Positions 52,213 through 61,516 are shown, numbered from the stretch's first letter. The stretch: DNA of 62,988 nt from an uncultured Oscillospiraceae bacterium (GCA_944385475.1 CALWXJ010000001.1:1-62988), one strand, 5' to 3'. The notes: generated from the sequence alone by a model not told the origin. Made by a program: numbers and translations.

Positions 52213-54192
52213 TCAGCCGCCCACTTCCACCACGCACACCACGCCGTCTTTCACATGGAGCGTGACCGTGTCGGCATAGGCCTTGGCCTCATCCAACGTG
52301 ATCCATCTGCGGCCGTCGGAGTTGTAGCACAAAACGGTATTGGGATCAAACGTGTAGGTCCTGCCGCCGTAAGTGATGGCCGAATTGCCCACCCAGGCGG
52401 TGTTGGGCACGTTCTGCAGGGCCGTGAGCTTGGTCATGGATACGAAGCCGGTGCCCTTGCTGTTGAGTTTGGCGCTGACGAAGTCGCCCTGCTTAAAGCC
52501 GAAGCGGGCGCCGAAGGGACCCACCCGGTTCTCAGAGCCGTTGCCGTACTCCACGCCCAGGCTGTCCTGCCACTCGCTGCCGGTGAGGTTGCCCTCATCG
52601 TCATACACAGGCACTTCCTTACTCTCAATAAACACGCGGCCCACGATCCAATCCACGGCGCGGTCCAGGACGATGAGGTCCACCTCGCCGGCCCAGTTGG
52701 CCCGGGCATACAGGATCTGGCTGTCGGGGATCTGGTCCTGGGTCAGCTGGTTGATGCCGATGGTCTTTCCGCCATCGAAGATCAGGACATTATCCGCCAG
52801 AGGACGGCTGCCCATCTTCCGGGTGCTGACCACCAGGTCGCCGGAAAGGGCGTTTTGCTGGTCGCTGAGGGTCACCTTGTTCTGCTGGCTGGCGTTGATG
52901 CGCACCGCCTGGCCGTTATGCTCTGCGGCGCCGGCCACGCCAGTGAGCTCAATGGTGCTGCCGCCGCAGACGAGATATACCGTGCCGTCCCACACCACGC
53001 CAATGGCGTTGCCCCGGGCGGAGTTGGTATTGGGATCCACCGCCGCGGCCACCTGGCCATCCACCGTCAGCAGCAAGGTCAACACATCCCCGGGCTTATA
53101 CTTGGAAAGGCTCTCCACAGCGGTGGGCAGCACATTGAAGGTGTGGCCCAGCGCCGTGATGGTGGTGGGCGCCGAGGGGCTGGGGGCGCAGTTTTCATAA
53201 TAGACCGTGAGACGGGTGTCGCTTACCCGGATGGCATTGGTTCCCGGAGAATAGACGGCCACGTCATATTTGCGCAGATCCCCGATGGTGGCAGGGGAGC
53301 CGTTTTTGTAAATGGTGTAATTGCTGTTGCCCGCCAGGGAGCCAAGGCCCGCTGCGGACCCGTCCGCTCCCACGATCACCGCCGCGGAAGTCGTGCCGCT
53401 GCTGCCGCCGCTGTTGGGCAGGAAGGTCAGTGCCTTTCCGTCCTCTGTGAGCACCACCCGTCCCCGGGTCCCTGTCAGGGTGGTCTCCCCTGCGGCATGG
53501 ACCATGGTGTAGACTTTCCCATCGCTGGTTTTCATAGTTCCTGCGCCGCCGTCCACGGACACCAGGTCCGTCTCCTCGCTGAGGGCGTACAGGGTTCCGC
53601 CCTGGGCGCCCTCCGTCTCCAGAAGGTTGCGGAACAGCCGGGCCGCCTGGCCCCGGCTGAGGCCGGCAGAGCCGTTGGTGGACACGCCTTCTGTAAGGCC
53701 GATGGTGGCGGCCACGGCCATGTAGCTGTCCGGCCAGACGCCGCCGATATCCTCATCCTTGTACCCCAGCATCCGCAGCAGCATGGTCACGGCATGTCCC
53801 ACCGTGACGGTGCGCTCCGGGTAAAAGTTTCCGTCGGGATATCCGGAGATGATGCCCTTGCCCTTGGCTGCCATATTGATGTAGCTGGCAGCCCAGTAGG
53901 AGGGCTTCACATCCGGAAACACCGTCACCGTGCGGTAGCGCCCCAGCTCGCTGGAGCCGTTCATGGCATAGACCGCCATCTTGCAAAACTGTGCCCGGGT
54001 CAAAACGGTGTCGGGGCGGAAGGTACCGTCGGCATATCCGTCCAGTACCCCCATCAGGCGCAGCACCTCCGCCGACTGGCGGACGGTGGGGTCCGACACG
54101 TCGGAAAAGCGGGTGGTGGCCGCCGCCGCGGGCAGAACCAGCGTCAGCGCCGTGCAGACCGCCAGGACCCAGGCCAAAAGCTTTTGTTTCAT
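52213..54192 (-). CDS. S-layer homology (SLH) domain surface protein
   Basis: A 659-residue secreted protein. The signal peptide is clear (KLLAWVLAVCTALTLVLPAAA). SLH repeats follow at about 28-75 (FSDVSD, LMGVLDGYADGTFRPD), 90-135 (FPDVKPSYWA, GIISGYPDGNFYPE) and a weaker third at 150-195; SLH domains bind pyruvylated secondary wall polymers. The remaining 450 residues are beta-rich, without a domain I can name. The gene starts 12 bases after the MacB-type permease, with AAGGAGG upstream, so it is the last gene of the exporter operon, which is unusual. Confidence 0.9.
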   Translation of the reverse strand: MKQKLLAWVLAVCTALTLVLPAAAATTRFSDVSDPTVRQSAEVLRLMGVLDGYADGTFRPDTVLTRAQFCKMAVYAMNGSSELGRYRTVTVFPDVKPSYWAASYINMAAKGKGIISGYPDGNFYPERTVTVGHAVTMLLRMLGYKDEDIGGVWPDSYMAVAATIGLTEGVSTNGSAGLSRGQAARLFRNLLETEGAQGGTLYALSEETDLVSVDGGAGTMKTSDGKVYTMVHAAGETTLTGTRGRVVLTEDGKALTFLPNSGGSSGTTSAAVIVGADGSAAGLGSLAGNSNYTIYKNGSPATIGDLRKYDVAVYSPGTNAIRVSDTRLTVYYENCAPSPSAPTTITALGHTFNVLPTAVESLSKYKPGDVLTLLLTVDGQVAAAVDPNTNSARGNAIGVVWDGTVYLVCGGSTIELTGVAGAAEHNGQAVRINASQQNKVTLSDQQNALSGDLVVSTRKMGSRPLADNVLIFDGGKTIGINQLTQDQIPDSQILYARANWAGEVDLIVLDRAVDWIVGRVFIESKEVPVYDDEGNLTGSEWQDSLGVEYGNGSENRVGPFGARFGFKQGDFVSAKLNSKGTGFVSMTKLTALQNVPNTAWVGNSAITYGGRTYTFDPNTVLCYNSDGRRWITLDEAKAYADTVTLHVKDGVVCVVEVGG

Positions 54193-54204
54193 GTGCGTTC
54201 CTCC

Positions 54205-55461
54205 TTATTCCGCCCGCAGGGCTTCCACAGGCTGGAGCTTTGCCGCCTTGGCGGCGGGATAGATGCCAAACCCGATACCCAGAAGCACCGAGAGGGCAAA
54301 GGCGCAGGCGGTGATCCAAAGCGCCGGATAGATGGTCATGTGGAACAGGAGCTGCCCCGTCAGGTAGCTTCCCCCTGTGCCGATCAAAATCCCAATGATG
54401 CCGCCGATACCGCATAGCATGGCCGCCTCGATCAAAAATTGAGTGACGATGGACCTGCGCTGGGCACCGATGGCCCGGCGGATGCCGATCTCACGGGTTC
54501 GTTCCGTAACCGTGACCAGCATGATGTTCATAATGCCGATGCCGCCCACCAACAGGCTGATGGCGGCGATGCCCCCCAGAACCAGGGAGATCATGGCCAT
54601 CTGTTCGTTCATCTGCTGCTGCCATTCATCGTTGGAATAGACCTGAGAATCGCCGATGGACGGATTGACAAGGCCCTTTAAAAATCCCCGCACCCGGGAG
54701 GCCGCCTCCGCCAGCTGACCGGCGCTGCGGACCTTCACGATAAACTGCGTGGGCCGCTCGCCCCCCAAAAGCCGGGTGGCGGTATAGGGGAAGACGATGA
54801 AATTATCCGCGGTGCTCATGCTGGCCAGATCTTCGCTGAGGCGAGAGGCATACACCCCCACCACGTCAAAATTCTGGCCGTTGACCTGCATAGTCTTTCC
54901 CACAGGGTCCACGGTGCCGAAAAATGTCTTGGCGGCCTGGCTCCCCATGACGCATACCTGATTATACCGCTCACAGTCCAGCACTGTCAAATCCCGCCCC
55001 TTGGCAATGGTCAGATTGTTGCACACGGCGTACTGATCGCTGCCCAAATACAGATCCGGCGGGGCACTGGTCACATTGCCCTGCTCGTCCGTCTCCCAGG
55101 ACATGTTGGCGCTGTTTTTGGTGCCGTAGACCACCGTGGCGCTGAGCCAGCCCTGGGGCGTCACCCCGGAGATGCTGTCCAGGGTCTTGCAGTAATTGTA
55201 CAGATCCGGGAAGTAGTCCTTTCCGATGTTGTTGCCTTCCTCATCGTAGACATAGCTGTAAATGTAGACCTGCAGCTTATTGCTGCCCATGGCGTTGTAC
55301 TGCTCCATGGTCTTTTCTGTATAGCCATTCATGGCCGAGACGATGGTCATCACGGCGGCAATGCCGATGATGATGCCCAGCATGGTGAGGATGGACCGGC
55401 CCTTCTTGCCCCAGATGGATTTCCAGGCCATTTTGAATGCCTGACTGATATTCAAAACCAA
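54205..55461 (-). CDS. MacB-type ABC transporter permease (second system)
   Basis: A 418-residue FtsX-like permease. It has an N-terminal helix (TMLGIIIGIAAVMTIVSAMNG), a large extracytoplasmic domain (about 45-280) and three C-terminal helices with GGIGIMNIMLVTVTERTREIGIRRAIGA. It is clearly paralogous to the permease near the left end of the window. Its start overlaps the ATPase gene by 10 bases. Substrate unknown; the SLH protein downstream may be linked to its role at the cell surface. Confidence 0.92.
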   Translation of the reverse strand: MVLNISQAFKMAWKSIWGKKGRSILTMLGIIIGIAAVMTIVSAMNGYTEKTMEQYNAMGSNKLQVYIYSYVYDEEGNNIGKDYFPDLYNYCKTLDSISGVTPQGWLSATVVYGTKNSANMSWETDEQGNVTSAPPDLYLGSDQYAVCNNLTIAKGRDLTVLDCERYNQVCVMGSQAAKTFFGTVDPVGKTMQVNGQNFDVVGVYASRLSEDLASMSTADNFIVFPYTATRLLGGERPTQFIVKVRSAGQLAEAASRVRGFLKGLVNPSIGDSQVYSNDEWQQQMNEQMAMISLVLGGIAAISLLVGGIGIMNIMLVTVTERTREIGIRRAIGAQRRSIVTQFLIEAAMLCGIGGIIGILIGTGGSYLTGQLLFHMTIYPALWITACAFALSVLLGIGFGIYPAAKAAKLQPVEALRAE

Positions 55462-56156
55462 TCCACCTCCTGACGATAGTCCTCCACGATCTTGCCGTCC
55501 TGCAGCCGCACCACCCGCCGGGCGGTGGCAGCAATACCGTTATCATGGGTGATCAGGATGATGGTGCTGCCCTCCCGGTTGAGCTGCTGCAAAAAGGTCA
55601 GCACCTCGTGTCCCGTGTGGGAGTCCAGAGCGCCGGTGGGCTCATCAGCCATGATAATGGGGGGGCTGGCGGCAATGGCCCGGGCAATGGCCACCCGCTG
55701 CTGCTGGCCGCCGGACATCTGGGCGGGCTTGTGCTTGATCCGGTCCGCCAGACCCACCCGCTCCAGTGCCTTCACCGCCAGGTCATGGCGATCATCCGCC
55801 CGGACGCCCTGATAGATCAGAGGAAGTTCCACATTCTCCAGCACGGAGAGGCTGGGGATGAGGTTATACTGCTGGAAGATAAAGCCGATCTCCCGGTTGC
55901 GGATCTGGCTCAGCTCCCGGTCTGTCAGCTCCCGCACATCTGTCCCGTCCAGGATATAGTCCCCCCGGGTGGGGATGTCCAGGCAGCCCAGCACATTCAT
56001 CATGGTGGACTTGCCGGAGCCGGACTGGCCCACCACTGCAACAAACTCCCCGGCATCAATGGTCAAAGAGACGCCGTCCAGGGCCCGGACCTCGCTTTCC
56101 AGCCCCTCGCCATAGATTTTATAGACGTCCCGCAATTCAATCAGATGCTTTCCCAT
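55452..56156 (-). CDS. MacB/LolD-type ABC transporter ATP-binding protein (second system)
   Basis: A 234-residue ATPase. Walker A is GQSGSGKSTMMN, the signature is MSGGQQQRVAIARAI, Walker B is IIMADEPTGALD and the switch is ILITHDN. The open frame runs further upstream into the adaptor gene, but the ATG five bases after the adaptor stop gives the normal N terminus (KHLIELRDVYKIYGEG). Pairs with the downstream permease. Confidence 0.95.
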   Translation of the reverse strand: MGKHLIELRDVYKIYGEGLESEVRALDGVSLTIDAGEFVAVVGQSGSGKSTMMNVLGCLDIPTRGDYILDGTDVRELTDRELSQIRNREIGFIFQQYNLIPSLSVLENVELPLIYQGVRADDRHDLAVKALERVGLADRIKHKPAQMSGGQQQRVAIARAIAASPPIIMADEPTGALDSHTGHEVLTFLQQLNREGSTIILITHDNGIAATARRVVRLQDGKIVEDYRQEVDWF

Positions 56157-56161
56157 GGCTG

Positions 56162-57883
56162 TCACCACGCGTTGATGGCCATGATCTGGGTAAAGACCTC
56201 GGTATCGGCCTCCACACCGGACTTGATCTCCACATTGTAATTGTCGGAAATGCCGATCTCCACCTGCACGGGCCAGAATCCCTCCGGGATCTCCTCCCCG
56301 GTATCCGGCACGTCCACGGCGTTTTCCGGCCGGTCCTTGCTCTTGACGTACAGCACGTTGATGGCACTGCCGTCCTCCAGCCCCACGCTGCGCACGCACT
56401 GCAGCGGCACCACCAGGCAGTTGTCGTTTTCGCTGGCGGTGAGGGAGTAGTTGATGTAGCTGTTGATCTGGAGAGTCCCCTCCGTGTTGTCCGCGGAGAT
56501 GGTGAAGGGATATGTAGCCGCACCGTTGTTCACCGTGGAGGAAAGGCTCACCGTCTCCACCGTGCCCATGGCGGTGGTTCCCCACTGGTCCAGCTGCACC
56601 ATCATGCCGGGCTTGATATAGCTTACGTTGCGCTCATCCACCGTGGCGTTGATCACCACAGTGCTGGTATCGGAGATGGAGACCACCGTGGTATTGGCGG
56701 CCACCTCTTCCCCGGGCTGGAGCATCAGCCCGATCACCGTACCGCTGATGGGGGCCACGGCGCTACAGTTGGCAAGGTTCTCCTCTGCGGCGGCCAGCTC
56801 CTCCTGCGCTGCCTCCAGGTTCTGGCGCAGGGTGAAGAGCTCACCTTCGCTGTCTTCGCCGTCGATCCGCACCAGCACCTGCCCCTGGCTCACCTGGAGG
56901 TAGTCCACCAGATCGCTGGAGATCACAGTGCCGTTCACCGTGGACACCAGGTCGCCGCTGCGATAATACTCCAGCTTGCCCGGCTCATAGGGATAGACGG
57001 TGGTCCCGTTGACCTCCACCGTGGCGGAGGCGGCCATCTCCGCCGTCAGCGCCCCTTCATTGTTCACCAAAATCTCCGCAGAAAAGAGCTTGGAGCCCTC
57101 CGGGGTGATCCGGCTCACCATGTGGACTTCCTCCACCGTGCCGGGCAGAGAGGTCATCAGCGAGGGGATGGAGACCTGCACCGTCTGACCCGCATAGAGG
57201 TCCCCCGCATAGGCGTAGCTGTAGTACTGCTCCAGGCGCAGGCGGGTATCGTCGTTGAGCTTGGCCACCACCTGGCCCTTGCTGATGGTGTCGCCGGGAT
57301 TGAGGGTGGCGGTCTCCATCAGCTTGCCGGGATAGGGGGCGGAGAGGTTCAGTCCGGCAATGTCCTTTTCCAGGGCGGAGAGCTGCTTTTCAATGCCCTC
57401 CACATTGGTCCTGGCCTTCTGCACCGCCTCCTGGGCTGCGGGGCTGTCAATGACAAACAGGGGGTCGCCCTGGTTGACCTGCTGGCCCTCTGTCACCAGC
57501 ACCTCCATGACCGTGCCGGCGGTGGCCAGCGTAATGGTCTCACTGCTCTTGGCCCGGACCTGGCCGTTGCCCTCCACCGTGGAGGTGATGGCGCCGTACT
57601 GCACAGTGTCCGTCACCACCTGGCTCTGGCCCTTGTCCTTCCCGCCGAACACCCGCAGCGCCAAAACTGCCCCAGCGCACAAAATCACCAGGATCACAAT
57701 CCAGCGGATGATGCGACGGCGCTTTTTCCGGGGCATGGATTTCCACTTGCCAGGCTTTTTCTCCTGGGGAGCGGAGATTTCCGCCTCACCTGCGCTCTGG
57801 GGAGCCTCCTGTACCGCTTCCTGGGCAGGCATCGTCTCTTCTGCCACCGGGAGATCTTCCCGTTCCATGGTCATATCGGTCAT
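56162..57883 (-). CDS. MacA/HlyD-family adaptor subunit (second system)
   Basis: A 573-residue membrane-anchored adaptor. A Glu/Pro-rich cytosolic tail (1-45) and basic PRKKRRRIIRW precede one helix at about 61-77 (IVILVILCAGAVLALRVFG). Lipoyl-like halves (VMEVLVTEGQQVNQGDPLFV and TVIGLMLQPGEEVAAN) flank a coiled-coil hairpin region (about 150-170 and 330-360). C-terminal barrel domains follow. AAGGAG lies seven bases before the ATG. It heads the adaptor-ATPase-permease-SLH operon; unlike the first system, no regulator is attached. Confidence 0.9.
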   Translation of the reverse strand: MTDMTMEREDLPVAEETMPAQEAVQEAPQSAGEAEISAPQEKKPGKWKSMPRKKRRRIIRWIVILVILCAGAVLALRVFGGKDKGQSQVVTDTVQYGAITSTVEGNGQVRAKSSETITLATAGTVMEVLVTEGQQVNQGDPLFVIDSPAAQEAVQKARTNVEGIEKQLSALEKDIAGLNLSAPYPGKLMETATLNPGDTISKGQVVAKLNDDTRLRLEQYYSYAYAGDLYAGQTVQVSIPSLMTSLPGTVEEVHMVSRITPEGSKLFSAEILVNNEGALTAEMAASATVEVNGTTVYPYEPGKLEYYRSGDLVSTVNGTVISSDLVDYLQVSQGQVLVRIDGEDSEGELFTLRQNLEAAQEELAAAEENLANCSAVAPISGTVIGLMLQPGEEVAANTTVVSISDTSTVVINATVDERNVSYIKPGMMVQLDQWGTTAMGTVETVSLSSTVNNGAATYPFTISADNTEGTLQINSYINYSLTASENDNCLVVPLQCVRSVGLEDGSAINVLYVKSKDRPENAVDVPDTGEEIPEGFWPVQVEIGISDNYNVEIKSGVEADTEVFTQIMAINAW

Positions 57884-57954
57884 GTCGCTTCTCCTTTTTC
57901 ATATCGTTGCAGGCCAAAACCTGTTTGCTTTCTCCCTTCGCGAAAGTCCCTTTC

Positions 57955-57983
57955 ACTCTAGTGGATGCCAGGGTATAAATCAA
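57955..57983 (-). promoter_or_regulatory. Candidate promoter of the second exporter operon
   Basis: Minus-strand TTGATT and TAGAGT are 17 bases apart. The leader is about 65 bases. Confidence 0.45.
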
Positions 57984-58025
57984 CAACAAAACAGTTACAG
58001 TTTTTTCCCTTCCAAAAGGAGGGCA

Positions 58026-58059
58026 AAGAGGCGGCACGGAATCCTCCATGCCGCCTCTT
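58026..58059 (-). terminator. Terminator after the TRAP permease gene
   Basis: An 11-bp stem (AAGAGGCGGCA and complement) with a 12-base loop lies just past the TRAP permease stop. The T-tract on the minus strand is interrupted, so efficiency may be moderate. Confidence 0.6.
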
Positions 58060-58077
58060 CCGGGTTCGTTTTCAATT

Positions 58078-60054
58078 TTAGGAAGCAATGGGAGCTGCCC
58101 GTCTGGAGCGGACCCGCTGATAGAGCAGCACAGCAATCACCATCACCAATCCCCCCACATCGCTGAGGGTGCCGGGGATCATCATGCAAAGGCCGCCCAC
58201 CGCCAGGAAAAGCCGCAGCAGCAGGGGGATCTTGCAAAAGACATAGCCGTTGAGGGCCGCCGCCACACCGAACAGCCCCACCAGGGAGCTGACGATGATC
58301 TGCACCACTTCCCACCAGCCGCTTACGTCAATGAAGAGCATGGCGGGGCTATAGGCAAAGATATAGGGGACGATAAAGGCCGCAATGGCCAGTTTTGTGG
58401 CCTGAACGCCTGTCTTCATGGGGTTGCCCTTGGCGATGGCCGCGCCGGCATAAGCTGCCAGGGCCACCGGGGGGGTGATGTCCGCCACGATGCCGAAGTA
58501 GAACACAAAGAAGTGGGCGGCCATGTCGGGAAGCCCCATTTTAATAAGGATGGGTGCGCAGGTGGAGGCCATGATGCAGTAGTTGGCCGTGGTGGGCACG
58601 CCCATGCCCAGCACGATGCAGCACAGCATGGTCAGCACCAGGCCGATGATCAGCGTATCGCCGGAGATGGACACCACGCCGGCAATGAGCTTGGAGGCAA
58701 GGCCGGTGACGGTGATGCAGCCGGCCACCAATCCCGCCATGCCGCAGGCCACTGCCACGGTGATAGAGCCCTTGGCCCCGCCCTCCAGGGCGTCAATGAT
58801 CTTGGAAACGGTCAGTCTCTCGTCGGGATTGATAAAGCCCACTACAATGGCGGCCACGATGGAGATGGCGGCAGCTCTTTGCATGGTGCTGGTGTTGGTG
58901 GTGACCATCCACACCAGCAGCACCAGGGGGGCCAGAAGATAGAGCTTTTTCAAAAGAGGCCCGATCTTGGGCAGCTGATCTCTGGGAATGCCCTTGAGGC
59001 CCAGGCGCTTGGCCTCCAGATGGACTGCGATGAAAATGCCGGTGAAATACAGCACCGCAGGAAGGGTGGCCTTCAAGGCCACCTCCTTATAGGGCACGTC
59101 CATATACTCCGCCAGCAAAAAGGCGGCGGCGCCCATAATGGGGGGCATGATCTGGCCGCCGGTGGAGGCGGCAGCTTCCACCGCGCCGGCAAACTCGCTG
59201 CGATAGCCGGTCTTCTTCATCATGGGGATGGTGACAGAGCCGGTGGTGACGGTGTTGCCCACGGAGGAGCCGGACACCATGCCGCACAGGGCCGAGGAAA
59301 TGACTGCCACCTTGGCCGGGCCGCCGGAGGCCCAGCCCGCCACCCGGTTGGCCAGGGAGATGAAGAAGCTGGCAATGCCGGTGCGCTCCAAAAAGGCGCC
59401 GAAAATGATGAAGAGCACAATGTACTTATAGCAGGTGCTGATGGGGGTGCCGATGGCGCCGGAGGTGCTGTAAAAGAGGGTATAGATCACCCGGCGCAGC
59501 ACCTGGTAAAGGCCCTTTCCATTGCCCATCATATTGATGAACGTATAGATGAGCAGTACGGTGACAACGCACAAAATAGGCAGGCCCACGCAGCGGCGGC
59601 ACAGCTCCATCAAAATCAGCAGTCCCACCACGCCCACTGCCACATGGAGGGGCTTGATATTCACGGAAAGCTGGATGATATCCATGGCATTGAAGGCATA
59701 AAAGAAGAAGCAGCCTGCTCCCACCACCATCAAAATGACATCATACCAGGGGATGTGGTTGGGCCGGAGATGGTGTTTGCGGGCGGGATAGGTCAAATAC
59801 CCGATGATGACGATGAATCCCAAAAAGGCGCTCAGCCGCACCTCCTGCATGGCCTGGCTGAAAAGTGTCATGCCGATGCAGTAGAGGGAAAAGGCCGCCA
59901 TCAAAATCCGGATCACCGCTTTGGGCTTGCCCTCCCAGATGCGGACATTGGACTCCCGGTCATATTTTTTCATCACGGAGTCTACATCCGCCGCAGTGCC
60001 GACGCCCTCGTCCGCTACGGGCCCTTTCGTGTCGGGTTTTTTTATGTTGCTCAT
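58078..60054 (-). CDS. TRAP transporter, fused small and large permease (DctQM type)
   Basis: A 658-residue membrane protein of about 16 to 18 helices. It joins the small and large subunits of a tripartite ATP-independent periplasmic-type transporter, as usual in TAXI systems. Landmarks are RPNHIPWYDVILMV near 100, TGIASFFISLANRVAGW, the long SGSSVGNTVTTGSVTIPMMK region, GGQIMPPIMGAAAFLLAEY and CCIVLGMGVPTTANYCIM. It moves organic acids or amino acids with Na+ or H+. Ends in a basic tail. Follows the solute-binding gene across a hairpin. Confidence 0.93.
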   Translation of the reverse strand: MSNIKKPDTKGPVADEGVGTAADVDSVMKKYDRESNVRIWEGKPKAVIRILMAAFSLYCIGMTLFSQAMQEVRLSAFLGFIVIIGYLTYPARKHHLRPNHIPWYDVILMVVGAGCFFFYAFNAMDIIQLSVNIKPLHVAVGVVGLLILMELCRRCVGLPILCVVTVLLIYTFINMMGNGKGLYQVLRRVIYTLFYSTSGAIGTPISTCYKYIVLFIIFGAFLERTGIASFFISLANRVAGWASGGPAKVAVISSALCGMVSGSSVGNTVTTGSVTIPMMKKTGYRSEFAGAVEAAASTGGQIMPPIMGAAAFLLAEYMDVPYKEVALKATLPAVLYFTGIFIAVHLEAKRLGLKGIPRDQLPKIGPLLKKLYLLAPLVLLVWMVTTNTSTMQRAAAISIVAAIVVGFINPDERLTVSKIIDALEGGAKGSITVAVACGMAGLVAGCITVTGLASKLIAGVVSISGDTLIIGLVLTMLCCIVLGMGVPTTANYCIMASTCAPILIKMGLPDMAAHFFVFYFGIVADITPPVALAAYAGAAIAKGNPMKTGVQATKLAIAAFIVPYIFAYSPAMLFIDVSGWWEVVQIIVSSLVGLFGVAAALNGYVFCKIPLLLRLFLAVGGLCMMIPGTLSDVGGLVMVIAVLLYQRVRSRRAAPIAS

Positions 60055-60085
60055 GAGAGGTCCTCCTAATCGTTTTCAGACACAG

Positions 60086-60116
60086 GGACTACGGCGGGGT
60101 TCGCCCGTCGTAGTCC
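60086..60116 (-). repeat. Intercistronic hairpin between TAXI binding protein and permease
   Basis: Arms GGACTACGGCGGG and CCCGTCGTAGTCC form a 13-bp stem (one wobble/mismatch) with a GTTCG loop. No T-run follows on the minus strand, so it more likely protects the upstream binding-protein message than terminates it. Confidence 0.7.
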
Positions 60117-60151
60117 ACTTTGCCGCCTTCCATGAAAGGCATGTTCATCTG

Positions 60152-61171
60152 TTACTTGGTGGGCACGTCATAGCCCTTCTCAGCGAAGTACTTGGCGGCG
60201 CCGGGGTGATAGGGCACATCCGTGACGCTGGTGGCGAAGTCCAGGCTCAGCTCAGCGGCCTTGCCGTGGGAGAGGTTGTCAGCGTTTTCGAAAATGTCAG
60301 AGACGAAGGCATACACGGCATCCTCGCTGACATCGTCCCGGGCGATGATCACGGCGCCCACAGCTACGGTAGTGGTGTCGCTGTCCAGACTATAGACATC
60401 GGCGGCAATGACGTTCTCACTGTAGTAAGGAGAGGTCTCCCGCAGGGCGGCAATGTGCTCAGAGTCCAGGCTCACCAGATACACGTCCTTACTGGTGGCC
60501 AAAGAGGTGATGGCGTTGGTGGGAGCGCCGGCCACCACGAAGGCGGCGTCGATGGTCCCGTCGGTAAGGCTGTCAGAGCTGTTGGCGAAGTCCTGATAGT
60601 TCACCACGATGTCATCCACCGTCAGGCCGTAGGCCCCCAGAATATCAATGGCGTTGAAGTACACGCCGGAACCGGCGGCACCGATGGAGACCCGCTTGCC
60701 CGCAAGATCCGCAACGGTCTTGATATCAGGGTCGCAGGTGACGATCTGCACCTGCTCCATGTACAGGGCGGCCACCGTGGAGAAGCTGGTGACGGCGCCG
60801 TCCTCTTCAAAGGTGCTGGTTCCGTTATAGGCATAGGACATGACGTCGGACTGGCAGAAGGCCAGGTCAGCGTCCCCGCTGTCCAGCAGCAGCACGTTTG
60901 CCTTGGAGCCGCCGCTGCTGATGTTGGTAACACTGTAGTCGGTATTGGCGGTGACATCCTGGGCAATGACGCCGCCGAAGGCATAGTACGTACCTGTCTC
61001 GCCGCCGGTGGTGAACACCAGCTCCGTGGAGCCGGAATCGCCGCCGGAGGTGTCATCCGTGGTAGAATCGTCCGTGGTGGAGTCATCCGTGGTGGAGCCG
61101 TCCGTACCGCCGCAGGCGGCCAGGCTCAGCACAAATACCAGCGCCAAGAGCAAAGATAAAAACTTTTTCAT
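60152..61171 (-). CDS. TAXI-family TRAP transporter solute-binding lipoprotein
   Basis: A 339-residue extracytoplasmic binding protein. The signal peptide ends in LSLAAC, the lipobox, and is followed by a repetitive acidic Ser/Thr/Asp linker (about 23-48). The TAXI domain has FTTGGETGTYYAFGGVIAQ, SSGGSKANVLLL, ADLAFCQSDVM and KRVSIGAAGSGVYFNA. Such proteins deliver ligands (glutamate and other small acids in known cases) to the fused permease encoded next. The second ATG is used, behind AAGGGG. An upstream near-consensus promoter drives the pair. Confidence 0.93.
   Translation of the reverse strand: MKKFLSLLLALVFVLSLAACGGTDGSTTDDSTTDDSTTDDTSGGDSGSTELVFTTGGETGTYYAFGGVIAQDVTANTDYSVTNISSGGSKANVLLLDSGDADLAFCQSDVMSYAYNGTSTFEEDGAVTSFSTVAALYMEQVQIVTCDPDIKTVADLAGKRVSIGAAGSGVYFNAIDILGAYGLTVDDIVVNYQDFANSSDSLTDGTIDAAFVVAGAPTNAITSLATSKDVYLVSLDSEHIAALRETSPYYSENVIAADVYSLDSDTTTVAVGAVIIARDDVSEDAVYAFVSDIFENADNLSHGKAAELSLDFATSVTDVPYHPGAAKYFAEKGYDVPTK
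61054..61098 (-). repeat. Three tandem 15-bp repeats encoding an acidic linker
   Basis: Near-identical 15-mers encode repeats of Asp-Asp-Ser-Thr-Thr just after the lipidated Cys. They lengthen the flexible tether of the binding protein without shifting frame. Confidence 0.85.
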
Positions 61172-61516
61172 CACAGTTCCCCTTTTCATCGTTTCATCGG
61201 TGTCCGGATTTCATGTTTTGCGATCCGGTCTTTCGTCCATGTGCATACTATACGCTTCTTCTTTTCATTTTGCAACCTATTTTTTTAAAAAAGATCGAAA
61301 ATTTTGCAAGTTCACAGCAAATGACTTGCATTTTGGAGTTTCGTTTTGCATTTTCACCACATGCTTCCTGCAAGACGGCGCATTTTGGGCAATCTCCCCT
61401 GCCGCCGCTTCAGGGGGTGTTGTGCAATCTCACCAAGGTGGTTTCCCCCTCTTTTAGGCAGCAGAGAGCCGCGCCCTGTCAAAATAGACAGGACGCGGCC
61501 AAATCCTCTGAAAAAA
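61172..61516. other. Intergenic region between thrS and the TAXI operon
   Basis: This 345-base gap holds the TAXI promoter, an AT-rich stretch with repeated TTTTGCA words, an inverted repeat TGCAAGT/ACTTGCA (61305-61311 and 61324-61330), and a 13-bp hairpin with one mismatch at 61468-61499 after thrS. The hairpin lacks a T-run on the minus strand. No gene is supported. Confidence 0.55.
61247..61275 (-). promoter_or_regulatory. Promoter of the TAXI-TRAP operon
   Basis: Minus-strand TTGCAA and TATAGT are exactly 17 bases apart, about 75 bases before the start codon. Confidence 0.75.

Noticed and set aside
58048-60069. Long plus-strand open frame opposite the TRAP permease
   Set aside because: Its composition (His/Gly/Asp-rich) is the mirror of membrane-helix codons; there is no motif or start signal.
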